A DNA stretch of 64,000 nucleotides from Mesorhizobium sophorae (GCF_002270415.1 NZ_NNRI01000013.1:248001-312000), one strand, 5' to 3'; counted from the stretch's first letter, positions 52,788 to 60,970 are shown. Made by a program: numbers and translations. The notes: generated from the sequence alone by a model not told the origin.

Positions 52788-53082
52788 TTTCTTTGCCGCC
52801 CGCCTTGACCAGAGCGACCAGCCGCTCACGGTCGTATGTCGTGTCGATATCCTGGAACGCCTTCTCGACCTCGGCTTCGAGGTCGTCGCCGACCGCAACA
52901 GGATCGGCCTTGCGCCATTCGGCCAGATAGTCGTCGGTGCCGCCGGCGCCGGTGCGCATGGCGCACATGTCGATCGCTTCGGTGAAGCGCAGCGGCAGTT
53001 CGCGCTTGGCGTTCTGCCGGCCCTTCTTGACGATGACCTGGGCAGGGATGTCGCGCCAGTAGACGACGATCAGATCGGCCAT
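52780..53082 (-). CDS. Virulence-factor-domain protein (PF13769-like)
   Basis: This 100-residue protein begins MADLIVVYWRDIPAQVIVKK and matches the 'virulence factor' domain family, whose function is unknown. It occurs beside MTHFR and methyltransferase genes in other rhizobia, as far as I recall. It is the first gene of the 53082-50030 operon and overlaps the MetV-like gene by eight bases. An imperfect AAAGCGAC-N10-GTCGTAAA repeat lies 80-106 bp upstream. It may assist the methyltransfer complex. Confidence 0.75.
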   Translation of the reverse strand: MADLIVVYWRDIPAQVIVKKGRQNAKRELPLRFTEAIDMCAMRTGAGGTDDYLAEWRKADPVAVGDDLEAEVEKAFQDIDTTYDRERLVALVKAGGKENV

Positions 53083-53161
53083 GAATTCTCACTCCTCGAT
53101 GGAGCGAGCATTGCCGGAAGCGCAGTTGGGCCGCTTGTTATGGGACGACGCGCGCGCATTC

Positions 53162-53188
53162 AAAAGCGACGCATTCGGATGTCGTAAA
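53162..53188. promoter_or_regulatory. Degraded TTTGCGAC repeat before the 53082 operon
   Basis: AAAAGCGAC (53162-53170) and GTCGTAAAA (53181-53189), ten bases apart, form an imperfect inverted repeat similar to the repeat at 43721. It sits about 80 bp upstream of the operon's first start codon. Confidence 0.35.
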
Positions 53189-53286
53189 ATGAAAGGTGCG
53201 TTTATTCGTTTCCGGCGTGTGCCGGCGGCAGGTTCTATGCGTCGGAAAAGCCGGCGCGGTGCACCCGATCGCGGATCATGATTGCG

Positions 53287-54069
53287 CTACCAAATGCCGG
53301 TTCTCAGGCCTGTCCAGAGGTAGAACCAGATCGTGGGGTGATACCATTGTTTCGACGGCAGGCCCGGGTCGATGGTGGCAAGTTTTCCGGCCAGGACGTC
53401 GCTGACCGCTTCGACGCAGATGTCGCGCGAAAACGCCGCCTGGCGCAGCGCGTAGCTCGAAATGCTGTCGCCGCGTCTGGGCTGAGCGCGCACCTGTTTC
53501 AACACCGCGCCCGTATCGACGCCGGCATCGACCAGATGCACGGTGGTGCCGAAATTCTGCGCATCACCTGATGCCAGAGCCCAATAGCCGCCATTCATCC
53601 CGCGATATTTCGGCGTGATGCCCGCATGGTAGTTGAGCACCGGGCAGGGCATTTTGCGCAGCATCTCGGCCGAGATCAGTCGGCAACCGTTGAGCAGCAC
53701 GACGCCTGGCTGGATCTTTTGGATCGCCTGCAGGCACTCAGGCCCATTGGCCGAGGCCACCTGGATAATCTCCTGGCCTGGTCGCGGCTCAACCTCCAGT
53801 CTCTCCTCGGCGATCAATCGCGCGCTATGGCGAGCCAGCAGCCGCTTGCCCACCCTGTTCAGCACCATCGTACCAAGCTGGCCCATGGCCGAAACCCAAC
53901 CCTGGCGGCGAGCCCGGCCACGCAGCAATTGCTTTTTGGATTCAGGGGTTTCGAGGATGACGCTGACAGGACCGACGCGATCGGCGATTGCGTTGATCAT
54001 GGCCCAGACATGCTGGCCGCCGCCGGTCACGACGACGATCGACGCGCTGGTTCCAACCCGTGAAGACAT
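53287..54069 (-). CDS. Formyltransferase-family protein
   Basis: This 260-residue protein has the formyltransferase core of PurN/Fmt/ArnA type: VLLNGCRLISAEMLRKMPCPVLNYHAGITPKYRGMNG, with the Asn and His of the N-x-H motif, and HLVDAGVDTGAVLKQ with the conserved Asp. It uses 10-formyl-THF in known relatives. The ATG at 54069 has AGGAAAG upstream. It is not in an operon with the methyltransferase genes but shares their folate theme. The acceptor is probably an amino sugar or amine. Chain length is normal. Confidence 0.82.
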   Translation of the reverse strand: MSSRVGTSASIVVVTGGGQHVWAMINAIADRVGPVSVILETPESKKQLLRGRARRQGWVSAMGQLGTMVLNRVGKRLLARHSARLIAEERLEVEPRPGQEIIQVASANGPECLQAIQKIQPGVVLLNGCRLISAEMLRKMPCPVLNYHAGITPKYRGMNGGYWALASGDAQNFGTTVHLVDAGVDTGAVLKQVRAQPRRGDSISSYALRQAAFSRDICVEAVSDVLAGKLATIDPGLPSKQWYHPTIWFYLWTGLRTGIW

Positions 54070-54155
54070 GGCCCGCTTTCCTGACTTGCAAGCGGCCGGC
54101 TGCCGCATGCTGGCCGGATTTGTTCCGGAATGGGGTTAAATCTTGATGACCACGC

Positions 54156-54731
54156 TCAGCGCTTGAACTCGATGATGTCGAGCTTCGATTCGTAATAGGG
54201 TGCTGGAAATTCAATGCGCCATTGGCTGGCGCTGTTGCGGAAGGCATAGCCGACCTGGTCGGACTGCGGGCCACTGCCATAGGGTTTTGCCGGATCGCTG
54301 TTGACGTAGGCCGAGCCAAGGTAAATCGCGCGCTTCTCGCCATCGTCGAAGAAACGGCCCTTGGTGCGTTGCGAGCCGCTGATCTTTTCCAGTCGCCAGC
54401 CGGAGCCGTCGTCGGTGACCTTGCACTTGAACCAGCCATAGATGACGAGCGGCAATGGTCCGCCGGCCTTGATGGTGCGGCACTGCCAGTTGCCGGTCAG
54501 GTCCTTTTCGGAAAACGCCACCAGCGGTTTTGCCAGCAAGGCGTCGAGCTGCTTGACCTCGGCCGGATCTCCCGCCTTCGCCTCGGCCAGCGCCTCCTTG
54601 CGGGTCTCGCCATATTTGTCGAGCCGTGTCTTGTCGGCGGCGGTGATCAGTTTCTGCACCTCACCATCGGCAAGGGCGGGAAGGGTGCAGCAGAGCAGAC
54701 CGACAGCGGCGAGCAGTGGGCGAAGGATCAT
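54156..54731 (-). CDS. Exported DUF4893 protein
   Basis: This 191-residue protein has a signal peptide (MILRPLLAAVGLLCCTLPALA) and matches DUF4893 (LTGNWQCRTIKAGGPLPLVIYGWFKCKV, then the VGYAFRNSASQWRIEFPAPYYESKLDIIE end). It is a soluble periplasmic protein of unknown function, found in Rhizobiales. GGGAGG lies before the start. It is divergent from the epimerase gene at 54853. Confidence 0.78.
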   Translation of the reverse strand: MILRPLLAAVGLLCCTLPALADGEVQKLITAADKTRLDKYGETRKEALAEAKAGDPAEVKQLDALLAKPLVAFSEKDLTGNWQCRTIKAGGPLPLVIYGWFKCKVTDDGSGWRLEKISGSQRTKGRFFDDGEKRAIYLGSAYVNSDPAKPYGSGPQSDQVGYAFRNSASQWRIEFPAPYYESKLDIIEFKR

Positions 54732-54852
54732 AGGAGGCCTCCCGGTTGATGTCTCGAGCAGCGCCGCTGCTGACCTGGTGCATAACTATCGGGTCGCTGG
54801 CGCCTGTCATCCGTGCTTAACAGCGTCACGGTCAAAAATCATGGTGTGACGA

Positions 54853-55776
54853 ATGCGAATCTTGCTCACGGGATCGTCGGGTTGGCTGGGCAGCGCACTG
54901 GCGCCGCGCCTGCGGGCCCTCGGCCACGATGTCATCGGCCTCGATCCCGTTCCATCGAGGGAGACCCGGATTGTCGGCTCGATCGCCGATCGTAACCTGG
55001 TACTACGCACTGTCCGCGACAACCAGTTCGAGGCGATCATCCACAGCGGTGCGCTGCACAAGCCCAATATCGAGAACCGCGCCAACACTGATTTTGTTGC
55101 GACCAACGTGCAAGGCACGTTGAACCTGCTCGACGCGGCGGTGATGTCCGGCGTGGAGCGTTTCGTCTTCACGTCGACGACCTCGCTGATGATTTCGCAG
55201 GCGATACGCGACGGGTTCGAGGGTGGTGCGCGCAAGGCCGCCTGGCTGACCGAGGCGATGTCGCCCGAGCCGCGCAACATCTACGGCGTCACCAAGCTTT
55301 CGGCCGAACATCTTTACCGCCTCTATCATATCCAGCACGGCCTGCCGGTGGTGGTGTTGCGCACTGCCCGCTTCTTTCCCGAAGCCGACGACATGGCGCA
55401 TGCGATCGAACAGTCGGATGCCAACACCAAGGCCAATGAACTGCTGTTTCGCCGGTTGACGGTGGATGACGCGGCCGCTGCCCACATCCTTGCCCTCGAA
55501 AAGGCGCCGCGGCTCGGTTTCGACATTTTCATCGTCTCGGCGCCGACGCCGTTCCGGCCCGATGATTGCGCGGCACTGATCGCCGATGCCCCGTCGGTCG
55601 TCGCGCGCTATTTTCCGGACTTTCCGGCGCTCTACGCGCGAAAAGGCTGGACGATGTTTGCCTCCATCGATCGCGTCTATGACGCCTCGCGGGCAAGCGA
55701 CCGGCTGGGTTTCATCTGCCGGACGAGCTTTGCCGATGTGCTTGCGGAGTTGCGGACGGAAGTGGGCGCCGCCTAG
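54853..55776 (+). CDS. NAD-dependent epimerase/dehydratase
   Basis: This 307-residue extended SDR has LLTGSSGWLGSALAPRLRALG (residues 4-24), the catalytic YGVTKLSAEHLYRLY (YxxxK) and a Ser/Thr triad in VFTSTTSLM. It probably acts on a nucleotide sugar. It ends four bases into the convergent DUF1638 gene. It stands alone and is not clearly connected to the methyltransferase system. Confidence 0.82.
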   Translation: MRILLTGSSGWLGSALAPRLRALGHDVIGLDPVPSRETRIVGSIADRNLVLRTVRDNQFEAIIHSGALHKPNIENRANTDFVATNVQGTLNLLDAAVMSGVERFVFTSTTSLMISQAIRDGFEGGARKAAWLTEAMSPEPRNIYGVTKLSAEHLYRLYHIQHGLPVVVLRTARFFPEADDMAHAIEQSDANTKANELLFRRLTVDDAAAAHILALEKAPRLGFDIFIVSAPTPFRPDDCAALIADAPSVVARYFPDFPALYARKGWTMFASIDRVYDASRASDRLGFICRTSFADVLAELRTEVGAA

Positions 55777-56405
55777 CCAGCGTGTGCCGCGGCCTGCGCC
55801 ATTCCGGCCGTCAGGTCGCCATAGCCGGTCGCCCGGCGCTCGTAGGCGAGGCCGAGCAATTTTGCGGCTTTTTCCGCGACCTTGTCCAACTCCGGATCGT
55901 CGGTCTGGGCGAGGTAGATCAGCTTCTCGTAGTTGCCGAAATAGTCCTTGATCAGCTCCGGGTGCTTGTCGAGGCCGAGCGGCTTCATGAAGAAGGCGTC
56001 GAACTGACGACACAGGAAATCGGTCATGTAGAAGGACATCATGTCGTCGTCGGCGACTTTCGCATAGGCCTCCATGCCTTGATAGAAGGCAAAGCAATGC
56101 GGGCCGGCCATGCGCTCGACGCCGTGCTTCTCGCAGATCCGGTCGAGCAGGCCACCGGTGCCACAATCGGCATAGCCGACGAAGATGTGTTCGTAGCCGT
56201 CCGCCTTGGCCTTCTCGATGGCCTTGTCCATGGCCGGCGCGATGCGATCCGGATAGAAATGAAATTCCGCCGGCAGGCAGGTCAGATCGAGGTGATCCAG
56301 TCCGAGCTGTTCCTTGACGGCCAGAACTTCGCGCGCAATCATCCCACAGGCGATGACGAGCAGCCTGTCGTCTTGATTCGGTTTCGTTTTTTGTATCTTG
56401 GCCAT
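55773..56405 (-). CDS. DUF1638 protein associated with corrinoid methyltransferases
   Basis: This 210-residue protein has the DUF1638 features LLVIACGMIAREVLAVKEQ, IFVGYADCGTGGLLDRICEKHG and GPHCFAFYQGMEAYAK. Cys and His residues in these three motifs could bind a metal. In methanogens and other organisms, as I recall, DUF1638 genes lie beside corrinoid methyltransferase and activator genes, but its function is unknown. It is on the minus strand, 294 bp beyond the corrinoid gene. It overlaps the convergent epimerase by four bases. Confidence 0.8.
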   Translation of the reverse strand: MAKIQKTKPNQDDRLLVIACGMIAREVLAVKEQLGLDHLDLTCLPAEFHFYPDRIAPAMDKAIEKAKADGYEHIFVGYADCGTGGLLDRICEKHGVERMAGPHCFAFYQGMEAYAKVADDDMMSFYMTDFLCRQFDAFFMKPLGLDKHPELIKDYFGNYEKLIYLAQTDDPELDKVAEKAAKLLGLAYERRATGYGDLTAGMAQAAAHAG

Positions 56406-56469
56406 GGAACCAGTCGAGCCGGCCTTCGTTGCTGCGGGGCTAATTTATCTATTGAGGGAGACACCGTCC

Positions 56470-56610
56470 ATGAAACTGTTACGCATCGCGCCGATAGCCA
56501 TCCTTGCCTGCGCCCTGGCCCTTACGGCATGTGCGAACACCGTCCGCGGCGTCGGCAAAGATGTCAAATCGACGGCCAGGGCGGTCGAGGACACCGTCAC
56601 CAAGCCCTGA
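56470..56610 (+). CDS. Entericidin-type small lipoprotein
   Basis: This 46-residue protein is a lipoprotein with MKLLRIAPIAILACALALTACANTVRGVG, where LTAC is the lipobox (Cys21), and a short charged tail. It matches EcnA/EcnB entericidins, an antidote/toxin-like pair known in other proteobacteria; only one is present. A terminator follows at 56649. It is flanked by DUF1638 and the corrinoid gene, on the opposite strand to both. Confidence 0.83.
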   Translation: MKLLRIAPIAILACALALTACANTVRGVGKDVKSTARAVEDTVTKP

Positions 56611-56648
56611 TCCGCACACAGCCTCACCCACCACTTGGGAACAAAAAA

Positions 56649-56675
56649 GCCGCGCTGCAAGGCGCGGCCTTTTTC
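56649..56675 (+). terminator. Rho-independent terminator
   Basis: GCCGCGC (56649-56655) pairs with GCGCGGC (56662-56668), followed by CTTTTTC. It ends the entericidin gene and, since AAAAAA precedes the stem, may also stop the convergent corrinoid-gene transcript. Confidence 0.85.
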
Positions 56676-56699
56676 CATTGTCCATGCCGGATTGGCCAA

Positions 56700-57398
56700 T
56701 CACGCCGAAGCGCGGACGTTGTGCTTGCGCTTCATGAAGTCCTTGGCGGTCTCGACCGCCACCGCGGCGTCGCGGCAATAGGCGTCGGCGCCGACGGCCT
56801 TGCCGAATTCCTCGTTCAGCGGCGCACCGCCGACCAGCACGACATAATCGTCGCGGATGCCCTTTTCCTTCATCGTGTCGATGACGACCTTCATATAGGG
56901 CATGGTCGTGGTCAGCAGTGCCGACATGCCGATGATGTCGGGCTGGTGCTGCTCGATCGCATCGAGATATTTCTCGACCGCATTGTTGATGCCGAGGTCG
57001 ATGACGTCGAAGCCGGCACCTTCCATCATCATGCCGACGAGGTTCTTGCCGATGTCGTGGATGTCGCCCTTGACGGTGCCGATGACCATCTTACCCTGCT
57101 TCGGCGCACCGGTGGCGGCAAGCAGCGGACGCAGGATGAACATGCCGGCCTTCATCGCATTGGCCGACAACAGCACTTCGGGAACGAACAGGATGCCGTC
57201 GCGAAAATCCTCGCCGACGATGCGCATGCCTTCGACCAGCGCCTCGGTCAGCACCTTGTAGGGCGCCCAGCCGCGCTCGAGCAGGATGTTGGTGCCTTCC
57301 TCGATCTCTTCCTTCAGCCCGTCATAGAGATCGTCGTGCATCTGCTGCACCAACTCGTCGTCGGAAAGTTCGGAAAGGATGATCTCGTCGTCGGACAT
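56700..57398 (-). CDS. Corrinoid-binding protein (MtgC/MttC type)
   Basis: This 232-residue protein has an N-terminal helical cap (about 1-95) and a B12-binding Rossmann domain with the base-off motif GDIHDIGKNLV (Asp112, His114, Gly117). The family carries methyl-cobalamin between an MttB-type protein and an MtrH-type protein. The start at 57398 (MSDDEI) has AGGAG upstream. It is divergent from the MttB gene, 275 bp away, with TTTGCGAC motifs between them. Confidence 0.92.
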   Translation of the reverse strand: MSDDEIILSELSDDELVQQMHDDLYDGLKEEIEEGTNILLERGWAPYKVLTEALVEGMRIVGEDFRDGILFVPEVLLSANAMKAGMFILRPLLAATGAPKQGKMVIGTVKGDIHDIGKNLVGMMMEGAGFDVIDLGINNAVEKYLDAIEQHQPDIIGMSALLTTTMPYMKVVIDTMKEKGIRDDYVVLVGGAPLNEEFGKAVGADAYCRDAAVAVETAKDFMKRKHNVRASA

Positions 57399-57493
57399 TT
57401 GTATCGAGCTCCTGCCGGCATCGCGACTGCGTCGCAAGGCACACAATATTCGCGTTCATACCTAACCCGCTGAGGGCATGTATCCATAGCTGA

Positions 57494-57558
57494 TTTGCGA
57501 CTTCCCGCAAAAGGAAAGCGACCGTAACTCTCTTGGAATTCTTGTCGATTTTGCGACA
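57494..57558. promoter_or_regulatory. TTTGCGAC motifs between corrinoid and MttB genes
   Basis: TTTGCGAC is at 57494-57501 and TTTTGCGACA at about 57549-57558, with a TGTCG (57543-57547) inverted half just before the latter. They lie in the shared divergent promoter region (57399-57673), and match the repeat at 43721 before the GlxA-like regulator. Confidence 0.5.
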
Positions 57559-57673
57559 GGCGTTGGCGCTGGCGGGCCGTTTCGAATAGGGTGCATGGCT
57601 ACGATCCGGCAAGAAGCGGCGATACGCTGCCGCAATGGATTCCGGACAAGAACAAATTCAGGGAAGAGCGATC

Positions 57674-59248
57674 ATGAGCGAACACGCGGCAGTCGATCAG
57701 GAAGCGTCAAACGCGCGACGCGGGCGGGGCGCCAGTGGCGGAGCGGCTGCCCGGCGTGCAGCACGGTCGGGCGGTGGCCCCGGCACCCAGCTCACCTATA
57801 TCAAGCGCAAGATCAACGTCTATGAGGTGCTGGACGAGGAAGGCCTGGCGCTGATCGAGAAGAACACCGACACGGTGCTCGAGGAGATCGGCATCATCTT
57901 CCGCGACGACGCAGAAGCGTTGCAGCTGTGGAAAGAAGCCGGCGCCGACGTCAAGGGCGAGCGTGTGCACTTTCCCAAAGGGCTCTGCCGCTCGCTGCTG
58001 AAGACCGCGCCGTCCGTCTACACCCAGCACGCCCGCAATTCCGAGCGCTCGGTGCAGATCGGCGGCAACGCCACCGTCTTTGCGCCGGTCTATGGACCAC
58101 CCTTCGTGCGCGATCTCGACGGCGTCAGGCGTTATGCGACGATCGAGGATTTCCAGAATTTCGTGAAGCTCGCCTACATGGCGCCGTCGATCCACCATTC
58201 GGGCGGCACCGTGTGCGAGCCGGTCGACGTGCCGGTCAACAAGCGCCATCTCGACATGATCTACAGCCACATCAAATATTCCGACAAGCCGTTCATGGGC
58301 TCGGTGACCGCGCCGGAACGCGCCGAAGACACCGTCGCCATGGCCAAGATCGTGTTCGGCGACGACTTCGTCGAAAACAACACGGTGCTGACCAGCCTGA
58401 TCAACGCCAATTCGCCGATGGTGTTCGACGAGACCATGCTCGGCGCGCTGAAAGTCTATTCGCGCCACAACCAGGCCTGCATCGTCACGCCGTTCATCCT
58501 CGCCGGCGCGATGAGCCCGGTGACCGTTGCCGGCACGCTGACGCAGGTTTTGGCCGAGGTGCTGGCCGGCGCGTCGTTCACCCAGCTGATCCGGCCGGGC
58601 GCGCCGGTGCTGTTCGGAACTTTCGCCTCGTCGATCTCCATGCAATCGGGTGCGCCGACCTTCGGCACGCCGGAGCCGTCGTTGGTGTCCTATGGCGCTG
58701 CACAGCTCGCACGTCGCCTCGGCCTGCCGTTCCGCACCGGCGGCTCGCTCTGCGCATCCAAGGTGCCAGACGCTCAGGCGGCCTATGAAAGCGCCAACAC
58801 GCTGAACTCGACCATCCTGGCCGGCACCAACTTCGTGCTGCATTCGGCCGGCTGGCTCGAGGGCGGCCTCGCCTCCTGCTACGAAAAATTCATGATGGAC
58901 ATCGACCAGCTCGGCATGACGCAGAAGTTCTCCGAGGGCGTCGATCTGTCGGAAAACGGTCAGGCGATGGATGCCATCCGCCAGGTCGGACCGGGCAGCC
59001 ATTATCTCGGCTGTGACCACACCCAGGCCAATTTCCAGACCGCCTTCTATCGCTCCAACATCGCCGACAACAATTCCTACGAACAGTGGCTGGCGGAGGG
59101 CGAGAAGACCGCGCCGCAGCGCGCCAACGAGCTCGCCCGCCGTTGGCTGGAAAGCTATGAGGCACCACACCTCGATCCGAGCACCGACGAAGCCTTGAAG
59201 GACTTCATCGCCAAGAAGAAAGGGTCGATGCCCGACGCCTTCACTTGA
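57674..59248 (+). CDS. MttB-family corrinoid methyltransferase, non-pyrrolysine (MtgB-like)
   Basis: This 524-residue protein belongs to the trimethylamine methyltransferase family (PF06253) and has no in-frame amber codon, so it is a non-Pyl member, like glycine betaine MtgB, proline betaine MtpB and carnitine MtcB. Signature regions include GGNATVFAPVYGPPFVRDLDG, VYSRHNQACIVTPFILAGAMSPV and RTGGSLCASKVPDAQAAYESANTL. The N-terminal 40 residues are Arg/Gly/Ala-rich and precede the barrel. The ATG at 57674 has GGGAAGAG upstream. The substrate is probably a quaternary amine; glycine betaine is the leading guess. Confidence 0.9.
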   Translation: MSEHAAVDQEASNARRGRGASGGAAARRAARSGGGPGTQLTYIKRKINVYEVLDEEGLALIEKNTDTVLEEIGIIFRDDAEALQLWKEAGADVKGERVHFPKGLCRSLLKTAPSVYTQHARNSERSVQIGGNATVFAPVYGPPFVRDLDGVRRYATIEDFQNFVKLAYMAPSIHHSGGTVCEPVDVPVNKRHLDMIYSHIKYSDKPFMGSVTAPERAEDTVAMAKIVFGDDFVENNTVLTSLINANSPMVFDETMLGALKVYSRHNQACIVTPFILAGAMSPVTVAGTLTQVLAEVLAGASFTQLIRPGAPVLFGTFASSISMQSGAPTFGTPEPSLVSYGAAQLARRLGLPFRTGGSLCASKVPDAQAAYESANTLNSTILAGTNFVLHSAGWLEGGLASCYEKFMMDIDQLGMTQKFSEGVDLSENGQAMDAIRQVGPGSHYLGCDHTQANFQTAFYRSNIADNNSYEQWLAEGEKTAPQRANELARRWLESYEAPHLDPSTDEALKDFIAKKKGSMPDAFT

Positions 59249-59337
59249 AAGGAGCCCGAGTCAGGCGGGGCTAAAGTCGCCAACATCATTCACAAGGAAG
59301 TCTGGCGGAGCGCATTCTCCGATCCGGTCAAGAAGGA

Positions 59338-60027
59338 ATGATTGCGCCTGCCGGCAGCGTTGACCGTATCGCTTCGGCGCTTCTCGCCAACGGCCTTGTT
59401 CTGCGTGGCGGCTTCAATTTTGTGCCGGGCGATGCACCGCCACCGGTCCAGTCAGGCGCTTCCGCCAAGTCCGTCCTGCTGGTGGGGCAGGCGGGTGCTG
59501 CGTCCTGGCCGCATTTCCTGCGCTGGCGGGAAAAGCAATCGCCGACCATCGCCAATCCGCTCGACACCTGGTCGCGTGAAGTGATCGGGGCGGTGGCGGA
59601 GGTATTCGGGGCGAGGGCCATTTCACCGTCCGACAAGCCCTATCTACCATTTCAGCAATGGGCGATGCGGGCGGAGGGGCTGAAGCCGTCACCGCTCGGC
59701 ATCCTCATGCATCCGCACTATGGGCTGTGGCACGCCTACCGTGGTGCGTTGCTGTTCGAGCAAGAACTGCCGCTTCAAGCCGCTGAGACGCCGCTCCACC
59801 TTTGCGACGCGTGTGCCGAGAAGCCCTGCCTGAAATCCTGTCCGGTCGACGCCTATTCCGCGCAAGGTTTCGCCTACCAATCCTGTCTGGCGCATGTGCA
59901 GGGGGCGAAAGGCGGACCGTGCCGTAGTGGCGGCTGCCTCGATCGCAATGCCTGTCCCTATGGCATGGCCTATCGCTATCCACCGGAGGTCCAGGCCTTT
60001 CATATGGCGGCATTCGCCGGTCTGTAG
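59338..60027 (+). CDS. Iron-sulfur (4Fe-4S) protein, possible electron donor
   Basis: This 229-residue protein has an N-terminal alpha/beta part and a C-terminal cluster region with Cys156, Cys159, Cys164, Cys168 (CDACAEKPCLKSCP) and Cys183, 195, 200, 206 (SCLAH, PCRSGGC, NACPYG). The pattern fits two [4Fe-4S] clusters, and the N-terminal half resembles QueG-like proteins. It lies 89 bp after MttB on the same strand. It could deliver electrons to the ASKHA activator or the MetV pair; this is inference. Confidence 0.75.
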   Translation: MIAPAGSVDRIASALLANGLVLRGGFNFVPGDAPPPVQSGASAKSVLLVGQAGAASWPHFLRWREKQSPTIANPLDTWSREVIGAVAEVFGARAISPSDKPYLPFQQWAMRAEGLKPSPLGILMHPHYGLWHAYRGALLFEQELPLQAAETPLHLCDACAEKPCLKSCPVDAYSAQGFAYQSCLAHVQGAKGGPCRSGGCLDRNACPYGMAYRYPPEVQAFHMAAFAGL

Positions 60028-60132
60028 TCGCCACGCCATCCTGCACGAAATGTTGACTGCCGGGTTCTGGGAACGCCTTGTTCTGGCGGCTCACGCGGAT
60101 ATGTATCGCGCATCTAATGAACGGAGCAGGCG

Positions 60133-60870
60133 ATGACGAAACAAGACCTTCAGATCAAGACCAGGGATGGCGTTGCCAGGGCAGGACTTTTCCGCGCCGC
60201 GAACGCGTCCCCGGCCAAGGCCGGCATCATCCTGTATATGGATGCGTTCGGGCCGCGCGCTGCGCTCGATGGCATGGCGGAACGGTTGGGGGGCGAAGGC
60301 TATGCGGTGCTGGTGCCAGACCTGTTCTACCGCAATGCGCCCTACGGTCCGTTCGACGCCAAGACCGCCTTTGCCGAGGAAAAGACCAAGACAGTGCTGA
60401 TGGCGCTGGTCACCGGCACCACGCAGGCGATGACCATCAGCGACAGTGGTGCATTCCTCGATGCGCTGGCTGCCGAGGGTGTTACCGGACCGATCGGGAC
60501 GGTGGGCTATTGCATGGGCGGCGCACGGGCATTGAACGCCGCTGCAACCTATCCCGAGCAGATAAAGGCGGCGGCCAGTTTCCACGGCGGCAATCTGGCC
60601 AGCGATGCCGCCGACAGCCCGCATCGCAAGGCAGCCTCGATCAAGGCGCGCGTCTATGTCGGCACGTCCGGTGTCGACAGAAGTTTCCCGCCTGAGCAGT
60701 CGGCGCGGCTTGCCGAGGCGCTGCGAGTTGCGGAAGTCGACCATGTGATCGAGAACTATGTCGGCATGGCGCATGGCTGGTGCGTCCCGGATCACAGCGT
60801 TTTCAATGTCGCGGGTGCCGAGCGCCACTGGAAGCGGTTGACGACGCTTTTTGCCGAGACGCTGATCTAA
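60133..60870 (+). CDS. Dienelactone hydrolase family protein
   Basis: This 245-residue alpha/beta hydrolase has the dienelactone hydrolase nucleophile motif GTVGYCMGGARAL (the Cys in place of Ser), and a late His in VGMAHGWCVPDH. Such enzymes cleave lactones or similar esters. It is a single gene between the iron-sulfur protein and a flavoprotein. The substrate is unknown. The chain length matches the family. Confidence 0.87.
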   Translation: MTKQDLQIKTRDGVARAGLFRAANASPAKAGIILYMDAFGPRAALDGMAERLGGEGYAVLVPDLFYRNAPYGPFDAKTAFAEEKTKTVLMALVTGTTQAMTISDSGAFLDALAAEGVTGPIGTVGYCMGGARALNAAATYPEQIKAAASFHGGNLASDAADSPHRKAASIKARVYVGTSGVDRSFPPEQSARLAEALRVAEVDHVIENYVGMAHGWCVPDHSVFNVAGAERHWKRLTTLFAETLI

Positions 60871-60970
60871 AACTGATCGGGACGTTGCCTGCGGTCGCAC
60901 CGAACGGGTAGAGACTGCACGATGGCGCGGCCTGCTACAACGGCGCCGCCAGCGGGAACGATTTGGCCTG

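Noticed and set aside
57399..57673. Possible cobalamin riboswitch before the corrinoid or MttB genes
   Set aside because: No B12-box (GCCACTG-type) sequence or matching helices were found there.
57674..59248. Pyrrolysine in the MttB-family gene
   Set aside because: There is no in-frame TAG; the frame is open throughout and no pyl genes are seen in the window.
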